From NCBI RefSeq assembly GCF_018130545.1, contig NZ_JAFCKF010000002.1, positions 186,001 through 250,000 of the forward strand: 64,000 nt of DNA, in the 5' to 3' direction. Positions 1 through 10,849 of the stretch are shown here, one piece after another. Each line of letters starts with the position of its first letter. The first letter of the stretch is position 1. The DNA is from Bradyrhizobium tropiciagri. Its GTDB lineage: Bacteria > Pseudomonadota > Alphaproteobacteria > Rhizobiales > Xanthobacteraceae. The notes under the pieces are model-generated. The model searched no databases and was not told where the DNA came from. It worked only from the letters and a program-made list of their open reading frames with translations. The position numbers and the translations under genes were made by a program.

Positions 1-110
1 TGCGCTTCGCCTCGGTCTATCGCAATTTCCGTGAGGCCAAGGACTTTGAAGCCGTGCTCGACGAGCTGACCGGCGAAGAGGACCCGCGGCTCGCGACGCT
101 ACGCAAATGA
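1..110 (+). CDS. nrdR: NrdR transcriptional repressor, C-terminal end (partial)
   Basis: Open reading frame entering from the left edge in frame 3 (first full codon at base 3) and ending TGA at 108-110. The 35 visible residues contain [16 protein letters not shown], the typical C-terminal end of NrdR, the zinc-finger/ATP-cone repressor of ribonucleotide reductase genes. The stop overlaps the ATG of ribD (ATGA), so the two are probably co-transcribed, as in other alphaproteobacteria. The zinc ribbon and ATP-cone lie outside the window. Confidence 0.9.
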   Translation, partial: RFASVYRNFREAKDFEAVLDELTGEEDPRLATLRK

Positions 111-1267
111 TCTTCCGGATTCTGGAAGACCAGTTCGCGCAGAAAGCCAAAGAGGCCAAGGAAGCAGCCAAGGCGGCCGATCTGCGCTTCATGCAGCTTG
201 CGCTCGCGCTCGGCCGGCGCGGGCTCGGACGCACCTGGCCCAATCCAGCGGTCGGCGCCGTGATCGTCAAGGATAGTGTGATCGTCGGCCGCGGCTGGAC
301 CCAACCGGGCGGCCGCCCGCATGCCGAGGTCGAGGCGCTGCGGCGCGCCGGCGAGGCGGCGCGCGGTGCCACGCTCTACGTCACGCTCGAACCCTGCTCG
401 CATTTCGGCCGCTCGCCGCCCTGCGCCGACGCCGTCGTCGCGGCCGGGCTTGCGCGCGTGGTCTCGGCGATCGAGGATCCCAATCCGGAGGTCGGCGGCA
501 AGGGGCACGCCAAGCTGCGCGCCGCCGGAATTGTCGTCGATGTCGGGCTGTGCCAGGCCGAAGCCGCGCATGACCATGCCGGACACTTCCACCGCATCCG
601 CGACCAGCGCCCGCATGTGATCCTCAAGCTCGCGGTATCCGCCGATGACAAGATCGCAGCCGGCGGCCACAAGCCCGTTGCGATCACGGGCGAGGCCGCG
701 CGGACCCGCGTGCATCAGCTGCGTGCGCAGAGCGATGCGATCCTGGTCGGCATCGGCACGGTGCAGGCCGATGATCCACTGCTGACCTGCCGGCTCCCCG
801 GCATGGCGGCGCGCTCGCCGGTGCGGGTCGTGCTCGACCGGGCGCTGCGGATCTCCGGTGACAGCCGCCTGGTGCATTCCGCCCGTGAGACGCCGCTCTG
901 GGTGGTGACATCAGATATGGCGGAGGCGCCCGCCGCGGTGAAGCTCGGCGCCGCCGGTGCGCAGGTGATCCGTGTGGCTGCGAGCGAGCCCGCGGGGCTC
1001 GATTTGCCGGCCGTCTTGCATGCGCTGGCGGAGAAGGGGATCACTCGGCTTTTGGTTGAGGGCGGCGCGCGCGTGGCAAATTCTTTCGTGGCGGCAGGTC
1101 TTGTCGATGAAATCTGGCTGTTGCGCGGGCCTGACGCGATCGGTGCCGATGGCGTTCCCGCGCTGGACGCATTGCCGCTGGACGCAATCACGCAGTCGCC
1201 CGCCTTCGCCCTTCGTGCTAGCGAAACCCTCGGCAAAGACAGTCTCAATATCTACGAGCGTGCGTAA
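107..1267 (+). CDS. ribD: RibD: bifunctional diaminohydroxyphosphoribosylaminopyrimidine deaminase / 5-amino-6-(5-phosphoribosylamino)uracil reductase
   Basis: 386 residues, normal for RibD. It carries out the second and third steps of riboflavin synthesis (deamination, then NADPH-dependent reduction of the ribosyl side chain). The N-terminal deaminase domain shows the zinc ligands in PHAEVEAL and in [11 protein letters not shown]; the C-terminal part is the RibD_C reductase domain, beginning around [14 protein letters not shown]. The start at 107 overlaps the nrdR stop. An internal Met about 28 residues on ([13 protein letters not shown]) matches many family starts, so the first 28 residues are less certain. 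The TAA stop overlaps the ATG of ribE (TAATG), indicating translational coupling. Confidence 0.95.
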   Translation: MIFRILEDQFAQKAKEAKEAAKAADLRFMQLALALGRRGLGRTWPNPAVGAVIVKDSVIVGRGWTQPGGRPHAEVEALRRAGEAARGATLYVTLEPCSHFGRSPPCADAVVAAGLARVVSAIEDPNPEVGGKGHAKLRAAGIVVDVGLCQAEAAHDHAGHFHRIRDQRPHVILKLAVSADDKIAAGGHKPVAITGEAARTRVHQLRAQSDAILVGIGTVQADDPLLTCRLPGMAARSPVRVVLDRALRISGDSRLVHSARETPLWVVTSDMAEAPAAVKLGAAGAQVIRVAASEPAGLDLPAVLHALAEKGITRLLVEGGARVANSFVAAGLVDEIWLLRGPDAIGADGVPALDALPLDAITQSPAFALRASETLGKDSLNIYERA

Positions 1268-1875
1268 TGTTTACCGGAATTGTCACCGATATCGGTGAGA
1301 TCGTAAGCCTGAAGCCGGTCGCGCAGGGGCAGCTGCACCGGCTGCGGATCGCTTGCGACTACGACCAGACCACGATCGCCGATGGCGCCTCGATCGCCTG
1401 CAACGGTGTCTGCCTCACCGTGGTCGCCTCCGGCACCGCCGACGGCAAGACCTGGTTCGACGTCGATGCCGCGGCCGAGACGCTCGGCATGACCACCGCC
1501 AAGTACTGGGGGCAGGGCGGCCGGCTCAACCTCGAGCGCGCGCTCAAGATCGGTGACGAACTCGGCGGTCACATCGTGGCCGGCCATGCCGACGGCATCG
1601 CCACCATCGTCAAGCGCGACGACCTGCCCGACATGGCGCGGTTCGAGCTTAGGACCACCCGCGAGCTGGCGCGTTTCATCGCCACCAAGGGCTCGATCAC
1701 GCTGGACGGCGTGTCGCTGACCGTGAACACGGTCGACGATGTCACGTTTTCGGTGCTGATCATCCCGCACACGCTCAGTGTCACGACCCTGAGCGGCTGG
1801 AAGGCCGGCAGCGAGGTCAATATCGAGGTCGATCTGATGGCCCGCTATGCTGCGCGGCTGTCGGAGATGAAATAG
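1267..1875 (+). CDS. ribE: Riboflavin synthase alpha subunit
   Basis: 202 residues. It dismutates two 6,7-dimethyl-8-ribityllumazine molecules to riboflavin plus the pyrimidinedione. It starts with the hallmark [12 protein letters not shown] and has two lumazine-binding halves, the second starting near GHIVAGHADG. It overlaps the ribD stop by one base. A 213-base gap with two hairpins separates it from ribH. In some species the same gene is called ribC. Confidence 0.95.
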   Translation: MFTGIVTDIGEIVSLKPVAQGQLHRLRIACDYDQTTIADGASIACNGVCLTVVASGTADGKTWFDVDAAAETLGMTTAKYWGQGGRLNLERALKIGDELGGHIVAGHADGIATIVKRDDLPDMARFELRTTRELARFIATKGSITLDGVSLTVNTVDDVTFSVLIIPHTLSVTTLSGWKAGSEVNIEVDLMARYAARLSEMK

Positions 1876-1938
1876 GCTCGGCCTGGGATTGTCCCGGAGA
1901 CGGGCGTCCCTATCTGGCTTATTCGCCTCGGGCAATTT

Positions 1939-1989
1939 CCGGCCGGTTGGCCTATGCGTTACCGGCGACACCGGCCTGAAAAATCAGGC
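1939..1989 (+). other. Two hairpins in the ribE-ribH gap
   Basis: The 213 bases between ribE and ribH contain an inverted repeat GGCCGGT...ACCGGCC (1939-1976) and a compact perfect hairpin GCCTGA-AAAA-TCAGGC (1974-1989). There is no T run, so this is not a classical terminator. The conserved FMN riboswitch core (AGGGCGG..., ATTCCCCACCGG) is not present. It may be a processing or leader structure for ribH. Confidence 0.4.
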
Positions 1990-2088
1990 TGATCGCGGTG
2001 ACATCCGGGCCAGTATTGCCCTTGGCTTTACCGCCTGCTGCGCCTAAAACGCTGCACAAATCCTCCCCAAGTTCCGATTGGTATTGCA

Positions 2089-2580
2089 ATGGCTGACGCG
2101 CGGCGCGCACCCCTGAAGGACCAGACCGACATCGCAGGCGCACGCGTGCTGATCGTCGAGGCCCGGTTTTATGACGACATCCAGGATGCGCTGCTGGAAG
2201 GCGCGCTGGCCGAGCTGAAGGCGGCCGGCGCCGGCCACGACGTGATCACGGTGCCGGGCGCGCTGGAGATTCCGGCTGCGATCGCGATCGCGATCGATGC
2301 CGCCGCGGCGAACGGCAAGCCTTATGACGCGGCGATCGCGCTCGGCTGCGTGGTGCGCGGCGACACCATCCATTTCGAGATCGTCTCGCAGGAATCCTCG
2401 CGCGGCCTGATGGATCTGGCCGTCAGCCGGAAATTCCCGCTCGGCAACGGCATCCTCACCGTCAACACCGAGGCGCAGGCCTGGGCGCGGGCGCGCGCCA
2501 GCGAGCTGAACAAGGGCGGTGACGCGGCGCGCGCGGCGATCGCGATGCTGCGGATCAAACGCCGCCTGGCGAAGGCCTGA
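2089..2580 (+). CDS. ribH: 6,7-dimethyl-8-ribityllumazine synthase
   Basis: 163 residues, usual size for RibH. It condenses 5-amino-6-ribitylaminouracil with 3,4-dihydroxy-2-butanone 4-phosphate, the penultimate step of riboflavin synthesis, and forms icosahedral or pentameric shells. Conserved PGALEIPAA and [14 protein letters not shown] (catalytic His region) are visible. The ATG at 2089 follows TATTGCA with no strong Shine-Dalgarno sequence. It is two bases upstream of nusB, so the two form an operon. Confidence 0.95.
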   Translation: MADARRAPLKDQTDIAGARVLIVEARFYDDIQDALLEGALAELKAAGAGHDVITVPGALEIPAAIAIAIDAAAANGKPYDAAIALGCVVRGDTIHFEIVSQESSRGLMDLAVSRKFPLGNGILTVNTEAQAWARARASELNKGGDAARAAIAMLRIKRRLAKA

Positions 2581-2582
2581 TC

Positions 2583-3077
2583 ATGGCTGACAGCAACAAA
2601 CCCGGCAAAGCCCCTGAGCGAAAAGCCAACCGGCGCGGCGCGGCCCGGCTCGCCGCCGTGCAGGCGCTCTACCAGATGGACATCGGCGGCGCCGGGATCA
2701 ACGACATCTTCGCCGAGTTCGAGAGCCACTGGCTCGGCAACGAGGTCGAAGGCGAGACATATCTGCCGGCGGAAGCCGCGTTCTTCCGCGACGTCGTCTC
2801 CGGCGTGGTGCGCGATCAGGCCAAGCTCGATCCGCTGATCGACGAGGCGCTGTCGAAGGGCTGGCCGCTGAAGCGGATCGACGCGATCCTGCGCGCGGTG
2901 CTGCGGGCCGGGTCCTACGAGCTCGAGCACCGCAAGGATGTGCCCGGCCGCGTTGTGGTGTCCGAATATGTCGACGTCGCGCATGCCTTTGTCGAGAAGG
3001 ACGAGACCGGCATGGTCAACGCCGTGCTCGACCAGATCGCGCGCCAGTTCCGCGGCGACGAGTTTGTGCGGAGCTAG
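2583..3077 (+). CDS. nusB: Transcription antitermination factor NusB
   Basis: 164 residues; an all-helical NusB that binds boxA RNA with S10 (NusE) during rRNA antitermination. Visible family features are RRGAARLAAVQALYQMD at the N-terminus and a C-terminal VVVSEYVDVAHAF segment. It lies two bases after the ribH stop, the common ribH-nusB order. The downstream 80 bases are filled by an intergenic repeat before thiL. Confidence 0.95.
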   Translation: MADSNKPGKAPERKANRRGAARLAAVQALYQMDIGGAGINDIFAEFESHWLGNEVEGETYLPAEAAFFRDVVSGVVRDQAKLDPLIDEALSKGWPLKRIDAILRAVLRAGSYELEHRKDVPGRVVVSEYVDVAHAFVEKDETGMVNAVLDQIARQFRGDEFVRS

Positions 3078-3100
3078 GTGGAGACATATGATTGCTTGAC

Positions 3101-3203
3101 CGTCACCCTGAGGAGGCCGCGTAGCGGCCGTCTCGAAGGGCGACGGCCCGGCTGGGGCCGTGCATCCTTCGAGGCTCGCTCCGCTCGCACCTCAGGATGA
3201 CGG
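3101..3203. repeat. Imperfect palindromic intergenic repeat (CGTCAYCCTGAGG family)
   Basis: The termini are inverted copies with one mismatch: CGTCACCCTGAGG at 3101 and CCTCAGGATGACG ending at 3203. Inside are a second arm pair (CTCGAAGG / CCTTCGAG) and GC-rich inverted segments. I recognise this composition as a common intergenic repeat of Bradyrhizobium-type genomes. It ends 10 bases before the thiL start, so it may form part of the thiL leader. Confidence 0.75.
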
Positions 3204-3213
3204 GTCTCGTATC

Positions 3214-4215
3214 GTGTCGCAGAGCGATAAACACACCTCCGGCGAAGACTCCCTCATCGCGCGCTATTTCAAGCCGCTGGCGACCGATCCGGGTGCGTTC
3301 GGTCTCGACGATGACGCCGCCGCGCTGCGGGCGGCCGGCGAGGACATCGTCGTCACCACGGACGCCATCGTCGAAGGCGTGCATTTCCTCCCCGATGATC
3401 CGCCCGACACGCTGGCCCGCAAGGCGCTACGGGTGAACCTCTCCGACATTGCGGCCAAGGGGGCGACCCCGGCGGGGTTCGTGCTGACGCTGGCCGTGCG
3501 CAAGGTCGATGAGGCCTGGCTGAAGCCGTTCGCCCGGGCGCTCGGCGATGACGCTGCCGATTTCGGCTGTCCGCTGCTCGGCGGCGATACGGTCTCGACG
3601 CCGGGGCCGCTGATGATCTCGATCACCGCGTTCGGCCGGCTGCCGCAGGGCAAGATGGTGCATCGCGCAGGCGCACAGGCCGGCGACCGCGTGTTCGTCA
3701 CCGGCACCATCGGCGATGCCGCGCTCGGTCTTGATGTGCTCCAGAATGGGACGGTTGCGGCGGCGCTGGCCGACGACGCGGCGGGCCGGGATTTTCTGGC
3801 CGCCCGCTACCGTGTTCCGCAGCCGCGCAACGCGCTGGCCAACGCCGTCCGCGTCCACGCCAGTGCGGCGATGGACGTGTCCGACGGTCTCGCCGGCGAT
3901 CTGGCCAAGCTTTGTGCAGCCAGCGGCGTGACGGCCGTGATCAACGTGCCGAGCATCCCGTTGTCATCTGTGGCCGCGGGCCTGCTCGCGCGCAAAGCGA
4001 TCGGGATCGAGAGCCTGGTTGCCGGCGGCGACGACTACGAGCTGCTGTGCGCGGTCCCGGGCGACCATGCGGACGCCTTCCTGCGGGAGGCGCGGCAGGC
4101 CAAGGTTGCGGTGACCGCGATCGGCGGCCTCATTGCCGGTTCGTCATCGCCAAGCTTCCTCGACGGGCAGGGGCGGGAACTGGCGCTGAAGCGGCTGTCC
4201 TACAGCCATTTCTAG
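3214..4215 (+). CDS. thiL: Thiamine-monophosphate kinase
   Basis: 333 residues from the GTG at 3214; it phosphorylates thiamine monophosphate to thiamine diphosphate using ATP. Family motifs seen are GEDSLIARYF at the N-terminus, GLDDDAA (metal/ATP binding), VEGVHF, and AGGDDYELL near the C-terminus. A longer frame reaches an ATG at 3160, but that ATG lies inside the intergenic repeat, and the extra 18 residues are repeat-encoded and unlike ThiL, so GTG at 3214 is preferred. Confidence 0.9.
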   Translation: MSQSDKHTSGEDSLIARYFKPLATDPGAFGLDDDAAALRAAGEDIVVTTDAIVEGVHFLPDDPPDTLARKALRVNLSDIAAKGATPAGFVLTLAVRKVDEAWLKPFARALGDDAADFGCPLLGGDTVSTPGPLMISITAFGRLPQGKMVHRAGAQAGDRVFVTGTIGDAALGLDVLQNGTVAAALADDAAGRDFLAARYRVPQPRNALANAVRVHASAAMDVSDGLAGDLAKLCAASGVTAVINVPSIPLSSVAAGLLARKAIGIESLVAGGDDYELLCAVPGDHADAFLREARQAKVAVTAIGGLIAGSSSPSFLDGQGRELALKRLSYSHF

Positions 4216-4455
4216 AATTCCCGCGGCGTTCCGCACCGCTTATCCGTCCAAATCGCTGCAGCCACGGGCAAAGCTCGTTCCCTAGCGCTTCCGTCGATCG
4301 AGCGAATGGCGTGTGCTGGATTCCGCGTGGTGATGCCGGCCTCCACCCGCGTTCCGGCATTAGCAACTCGGCGTCTCAAATTGCGGACCTAGCCTCGAAG
4401 CGTACGCAGCGCAATTTCTCCTCAGCGAAAACGTCTCAAGCTAGGAGCAGAGAAA

Positions 4456-5076
4456 ATGAAGTTGCTGCACATCGACACGAGCATCCAAGTCACTGGATCC
4501 CTCAGCCGCGAAATGTCGGCCGCGACGGTGGAACGTCTCAAGCAAGAAATTCCAGGTCTGGAATTGCAATACCGTGACCTGGCGCTCGAGCCCCTTCGGC
4601 ACCTGACTGGCCGCGTCTTCGCGGCGCATGCCCAGGATGTGGACACCGGCGACCTTTCCGAAACCGAGCGAAATGACATCATCGAGAGTAAGAGCGCACT
4701 CCAAGACTTCCAGGCTGCTGATATCGTCGTGCTGGGCGTTCCCCTCTACAATTACTCGGTCCCGAGCACGCTCAGGGCTTGGATCGACAGGATCGTCGTG
4801 TTCGGCAAAACATTCCGTTATGCCGGTCCCAACCAGCCCATCGGTCTTGCGGTAGGAAAGCGAGTGATCGTTGCCCTCGCGCGCGGGGGCTACTACGCAG
4901 AGGGATCAGCGGGCGCAGAACATGAGCACGCCGAAACCTACCTGAGGTCGGTCTTCTCGCTGATTGGCATCAATAACATCGAGTTCATCATTGCCGAAGG
5001 TGTGGCGGTCGGTCCGGAGTTTCGAGAAACCGCGCTGCGCGGTGCGCTCGACGCCATACAGGCATTGGCCGCTTGA
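4456..5076 (+). CDS. azoR: FMN-dependent NADH-azoreductase
   Basis: 206 residues, the size of AzoR flavodoxin-fold reductases. These use FMN and NADH to reduce quinones and azo bonds and act in the cytosol as homodimers. The FMN phosphate loop is near DTSIQVTGSLSREMS, and VPLYNYSVPSTLRAWID and ALARGGYY are conserved AzoR segments. A good ribosome binding site (AGGAGCAG) lies upstream of the ATG. It is convergent with a LysR-type regulator gene; whether that controls azoR is unknown. Confidence 0.9.
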   Translation: MKLLHIDTSIQVTGSLSREMSAATVERLKQEIPGLELQYRDLALEPLRHLTGRVFAAHAQDVDTGDLSETERNDIIESKSALQDFQAADIVVLGVPLYNYSVPSTLRAWIDRIVVFGKTFRYAGPNQPIGLAVGKRVIVALARGGYYAEGSAGAEHEHAETYLRSVFSLIGINNIEFIIAEGVAVGPEFRETALRGALDAIQALAA

Positions 5077-5145
5077 TCTGCTCGCGACGGCAATTGCGAG
5101 GGCCGTCGCCTGATTGGAACTAGCGGTTGTGCCGCTGGACAAAGT

Positions 5146-6126
5146 TTACGCGTCGGTACCGCTCATATCGAGTGGTGCCGCCGCGGCTATCGCTCTTGCC
5201 GAACGTCGGGTCTTCTTGGACTTGAGATGCTTTTGGCATGCATCCCATTCGACGTCTCGGCCGAGACGTTCCTGAAGCAGATCAGCGAGTACCTTTACCT
5301 TCGACGGCATCGCGCCCGCCATCGGCGGTCGCACGAGATAGAGCCCGGCTTCTGGGCAAGGATAATGTTCGAGGAGGGGCACTAGATCGCCGGAAAGGAG
5401 GCCCGGTCCAATGAGGAACGACGGCAGCATAGCGATTCCGAGACCCGCCAGCGCGGCGGTGAGCAACGCTTGGCTATTGTCCGCCATGAAATGGCCCTGC
5501 GGGCGCAGGGTCACGACATCGGTCCCGTTCAGAAATCGCCACGGGTGATCGGCATGGACGAGTGCAACATGTCGCCCGATATCATCTAGCCCCTCCGGGG
5601 CGCCATACGCCTCGACATAGGCCGGGCTGGCAACAACACCGCTTCTGATCGGGGCAATCCGCGTCGCCAGCAGTGTGGAATCCGGCATTGCACCGATCCG
5701 CACCCCCACGTCGAAACGCTCACCGACGAGATCAATGAGCCGGTCGCTATAGAAGGCGTGAATGCGTAGTTTCGGGTGGCGAATGCCAAGTTCGGCCAAA
5801 AGCGGCGCGAGATGAGACTGTCCGAACGACAAAGGTGCTGCAATCCGCAGCGTTCCTCTCGGCTCGTCCTTCGCGGTCATCGCATCGCGAGCAGCCGCCA
5901 TCTCCGCGATGATGCGGTCGGCATAGGCTTTGAAGTTTGCACCTTCTTCCGTCAGCAGGACGCCGCGTGTGGTGCGCACAAATAGGGTGATGCCAAGGGA
6001 ATCTTCGAGCCGAGCCAAGCGGCGACTTAGTATCGACTTCGACAACCCAAGACGGCGCCCGGCCGGTGTCAGCCCGCCCGCATCGGCGACCTCGGCGAAT
6101 GCCGCAAGATCCTCTAGATCAATCAC
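5146..6126 (-). CDS. LysR-family transcriptional regulator
   Basis: 326 residues from a GTG at 6126 (VIDLEDLAAFAEVADAGG...). It has an N-terminal winged helix-turn-helix (LTPAGRRLGLSKSILSRRLARLE as a helix-turn-helix) and a LysR substrate-binding domain. The frame is open further upstream, but the additional 42 residues do not look like a LysR start. It belongs to the subgroup with a short linker and YSDRLIDLVGERFDVGVRIG. It is convergent with azoR; its target cannot be read from the sequence. The C-terminus has an extra basic tail of about 25 residues. Confidence 0.85.
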   Translation of the reverse strand: MIDLEDLAAFAEVADAGGLTPAGRRLGLSKSILSRRLARLEDSLGITLFVRTTRGVLLTEEGANFKAYADRIIAEMAAARDAMTAKDEPRGTLRIAAPLSFGQSHLAPLLAELGIRHPKLRIHAFYSDRLIDLVGERFDVGVRIGAMPDSTLLATRIAPIRSGVVASPAYVEAYGAPEGLDDIGRHVALVHADHPWRFLNGTDVVTLRPQGHFMADNSQALLTAALAGLGIAMLPSFLIGPGLLSGDLVPLLEHYPCPEAGLYLVRPPMAGAMPSKVKVLADLLQERLGRDVEWDACQKHLKSKKTRRSARAIAAAAPLDMSGTDA

Positions 6127-6540
6127 GCGTTCCTCATTGCGCAACACTGCTTGGCCCAATGGTGATGTGGCGGATCGATTTTTGCAACTTTTACTTTGGT
6201 CATGATGGTGAGATCGCTGCAGGCTGCTCCGGCACATACGCCGCGACCCCACCGATAATGAAAGCTCCGGAGCTTTGGTGTTTCAGGCCGGGGAACCTGC
6301 TTTGCCTCGATTGGCGGGACCAATTTGTAGGGGATCAACTTTGTCACGGCGGCAATAGCTGCCGATATCGGCCTTTTCGGCCACAGGTGGCGTTGCACAG
6401 CGGTAACGATTTTGGCAAGGTCGCGCCCGATTTGAGGCAATCCGTTTTGGGGAGGGTTGTCCTCGCAAAATAAGCGCCTGCCGCGCCCTAGCGGCACAAA
6501 TAGGCGCGGGGGTTACATCAAGGATCTGAGGCAACATTCA
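6127..6540. other. Intergenic region upstream of hppA
   Basis: About 414 bases between the divergent LysR gene and hppA. I see no convincing small gene or RNA here. It must hold the promoters of both neighbours. A frame continuous with hppA runs back to 6457, but the conserved protein begins at 6541 and a GAGG Shine-Dalgarno-like stretch lies just before that ATG. Confidence 0.5.
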
Positions 6541-8661
<2,121 letters not shown>

Positions 8662-8698
8662 GTTCTTGGCGCACTAGCGGCGCGCAACGAACGAATGC

Positions 8699-8729
8699 AA
8701 AACCCCGCGGTGCAAGCCGCGGGGTTTTT
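8699..8729 (+). terminator. Rho-independent terminator of hppA
   Basis: Perfect 12-bp stem AAAACCCCGCGG / CCGCGGGGTTTT with a 6-base loop (TGCAAG) and a run of five T, about 40 bases past the hppA stop. Confidence 0.92.
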
Positions 8730-8741
8730 ATTGGAGGAATC

Positions 8742-8855
8742 GTAGGGTGGATTAGCGAAGCGTAATCCACCGGCAGCTCCAACCGGAGCGGCGGATTACG
8801 CCTTCCGCCTTCGCCCGTTGAGCCAGGGCAGACCTAGTCGGCTAATCCGCCCTAC
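8742..8855. repeat. Intergenic repeat with GTAGGGTGGATTAGC ends
   Basis: Starts GTAGGGTGGATTAGC and ends with the near inverted copy GCTAATCCGCCCTAC; inside are GCGTAATCCACC and GGCGGATTACGC, a second inverted pair. This mosaic is a widespread intergenic repeat family in Bradyrhizobiaceae and other proteobacteria. It contains no gene. Confidence 0.75.
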
Positions 8856-8894
8856 AACGCGATAACCAGACGCAGACAAAACGGAGATCAATCG

Positions 8895-9050
8895 ATGTCG
8901 CTCTCATCCGCCAAGAACTACGCGCTGCGCGCCGCCAAGTCGCAGGATCAGAAGGAGGCCATCGAGCTGCTGTCGCAGGCGATCATGGAGCTGGCGATGT
9001 CGATCGAGGCAACCGACGCCAAGGTCAAGAAGATCAACAAGTCGTCGTAG
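8895..9050 (+). CDS. Small hypothetical protein (51 residues)
   Basis: ATG at 8895 preceded by a good ribosome binding site (CGGAGATC) and ending TAG at 9048-9050. The 51-residue product (starts MSLSSAKNYALRAAKSQDQ, ends KVKKINKSS) is predicted to be a single amphipathic helix, rich in Ala, Lys, Glu and Ser, and its third codon positions are strongly G/C like the real genes around it. Function unknown. I believe similar short proteins occur in Bradyrhizobium, but this is from memory. Confidence 0.7.
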   Translation: MSLSSAKNYALRAAKSQDQKEAIELLSQAIMELAMSIEATDAKVKKINKSS

Positions 9051-9065
9051 CTGTGACGGCGGCGG

Positions 9066-10073
9066 TCACTTGACCTCCATCTGGAGCCCTTCCTTCTCGA
9101 TGATGGCGGCGAATTTCTTGGTCTCGGCATCGACGAAATCGGTGAACTGCTGCGGCGTGCCGTAGTCGGCGCGCGCGCCCATGCCACTGATGTTCTTCCT
9201 GACGTCGTCGCGCGCCAGCATCGCCTTGATCTGGCGGTTCAGCTCGTCAACCACGGGCGCGGGCGCGGTCTTCGGCAAGAACACGCCGAACCAGGACGCG
9301 ACGTCGAATTTGGCCAGTTCCGGCGCGCCTTCGCGCATGGTCGGCAGATTGGGCGCGGACTCGCTGCGCTCGGGCGTGGTGACGCAGAGCCCGTTGAGCT
9401 TGCCGTCCTGCACCTGGGGCAGCGACGGGTAAAGATTGTCGAACAGGATCTGGATGTCGCCGGCGAGCGCGGCCTGCAATGCGGGACCGGCGCCGCGGAA
9501 CGGCACATGCGTCATCTTCAGCCCGGTGAGCTGCAGGAACCAGGCGCCGGTGAGGTGAGGGCTCTGTCCGGTGCCGGACGAGCCGTAGGTGAGCTTGTCG
9601 GGGTTCTTCTTCAGATAGGCGATCAATTCGGGGATCGACTTGATGCCGGTCGACGGATGCGCCGAGACGATGTTCGGGATCCGGATCATGTTGGAGACGG
9701 CCTGCAATTGATCGGCCGTGTAGGTCAGGTTGCGGAAGATACTGAAAGCGATCGCGTTGGGGCCGGGATTGCCGATCAGGATGGTGTGGCCGTCGCCCTT
9801 GCTGCGCGCGACCTCCGCGGTGCCGATCGTGCCGCCGGCACCGGAGCGATTCTCGACCACGACCGACTGGCCCCAGAGCGGCTGCAAATGCGCCGCCAGC
9901 AAACGCCCCATCACGTCGGTCGAGCCGCCAGCCGCGGCCGGCACGATGATGCGAACCGTCTCGCTCGGCCGCCAGTCGCCGGCGCCGAGACTGGCGCGCG
10001 GCAGGATCGATGCGGCCGCCAGCGCCGACGCGCCCGACAATACCGTGCGACGGGAAAATCTCTTGGCTCTCAC
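9066..10073 (-). CDS. Bug/TctC-family periplasmic substrate-binding protein
   Basis: 335 residues. The N-terminus has a twin-arginine-like signal (SRRTVLSGASALAAASILP), followed by the Bug-fold signature VRIIVPAAAGGSTDVMGRL and VVENRSGAGG. Family members bind carboxylates or aromatic acids for tripartite tricarboxylate transporters, but many are orphans, and no tctA/tctB gene is nearby. The ligand is unknown. It is convergent with the 51-residue gene and ends only 16 bases from it. Confidence 0.9.
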   Translation of the reverse strand: MRAKRFSRRTVLSGASALAAASILPRASLGAGDWRPSETVRIIVPAAAGGSTDVMGRLLAAHLQPLWGQSVVVENRSGAGGTIGTAEVARSKGDGHTILIGNPGPNAIAFSIFRNLTYTADQLQAVSNMIRIPNIVSAHPSTGIKSIPELIAYLKKNPDKLTYGSSGTGQSPHLTGAWFLQLTGLKMTHVPFRGAGPALQAALAGDIQILFDNLYPSLPQVQDGKLNGLCVTTPERSESAPNLPTMREGAPELAKFDVASWFGVFLPKTAPAPVVDELNRQIKAMLARDDVRKNISGMGARADYGTPQQFTDFVDAETKKFAAIIEKEGLQMEVK

Positions 10074-10181
10074 GCGCTTGCCCCCTGCTCAGGCTTCTTG
10101 TTTGTGAGCAAGCCTAGGGGACCGCTTGCCTGTCGGGCAAGCGCGACAACTTGGCGCAGAGGCTGAGGTGTTGGACTCTCG

Positions 10182-10236
10182 TTTGACGCGTTTTCTTCAC
10201 GCGAACCGGGAGTCCACTTCGCTCGAAAACGCTCTA
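10182..10236 (-). repeat. Intergenic repeat (TAGAGCGTTTTCGAGCGAAGTGG family) at the bamE stop
   Basis: On the minus strand the element begins TAGAGCGTTTTCGAGCG and continues to GGTTCGCGTGAAGAAAACGCG, with inverted CGTTTTC / GAAAACG arms. Its first three bases are the bamE stop codon. The same family, in the same orientation to the gene, follows ihfA at 14816. This is a known Bradyrhizobium-type interspersed repeat. Confidence 0.75.
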
Positions 10237-10713
10237 GTTAAAGCTCAGCAGCTTGAAGAGCGGGGTCAGGTAGGACATTTCCTGGCCCGACGTCGGCGTG
10301 GTGCGGCTCACGAAGTCGAAGATCTTGCCGTCCTTCAGGCCGTAATTGGCGAGCCGGCGCACCTGGCGGTTCTTGTCGAAATAGACCGCGATCACGCGCT
10401 GGTCGACCACCCGCTGATTCATGAAGGCAACCGGGCGCGAGGTCCGCTGCGAGATGTAATAGAACACCTCACCGTCCAGCGTTGCGACCGTCGAGGGCGT
10501 GCCGAGCACGATCAGCACCTGATCCTGGCTGGCGCCGATCGGGATCTGCTCCAGCGCGCCGTCGGGCAGGATGTAGCCCTTCTGGAACTGTTCGCCGGTG
10601 CAGCCGCCGAGGGCGGCGGAGCAGACGAGGCCAACCACCGCGAGGGCGCGGAAGCGCGAAAGGAACCCACGCGCGGAAGCCGCGCGAGACTGTCTGGGAA
10701 GGGTGTGGTTCAT
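10234..10713 (-). CDS. bamE: Outer membrane protein assembly factor BamE (OmlA/SmpA family lipoprotein)
   Basis: About 159 residues from the ATG at 10713; a longer frame starts at 10782. A signal peptide with lipobox LGGC (acylated Cys) is followed by the SmpA/OmlA domain with YILPDGALEQIPIGASQDQVLIVLG, typical of BamE proteins of Rhizobiales. It supports the BAM complex that inserts beta-barrel proteins such as the porin at 20537. It is divergent from the ubiquinol-cytochrome c chaperone gene, the usual arrangement. Its TAG stop coincides with the first bases of a repeat element. Confidence 0.88.
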   Translation of the reverse strand: MNHTLPRQSRAASARGFLSRFRALAVVGLVCSAALGGCTGEQFQKGYILPDGALEQIPIGASQDQVLIVLGTPSTVATLDGEVFYYISQRTSRPVAFMNQRVVDQRVIAVYFDKNRQVRRLANYGLKDGKIFDFVSRTTPTSGQEMSYLTPLFKLLSFN

Positions 10714-10849
10714 CGGCGGATCTGATCCGTCCTCTTGCATCGGCCGGGGCATTGACGTACCGGGCAGCTCAATGGATTGCAATAACGCCGGGCTCCAACG
10801 GGCGACCCCTCAACAGGCGTCCCTCGCGGACCGGCAGCCGGAACCCGTC

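Noticed and set aside
1876-2088. FMN riboswitch before ribH
   Set aside because: The conserved core and inner stem sequences are absent; only simple hairpins are seen.
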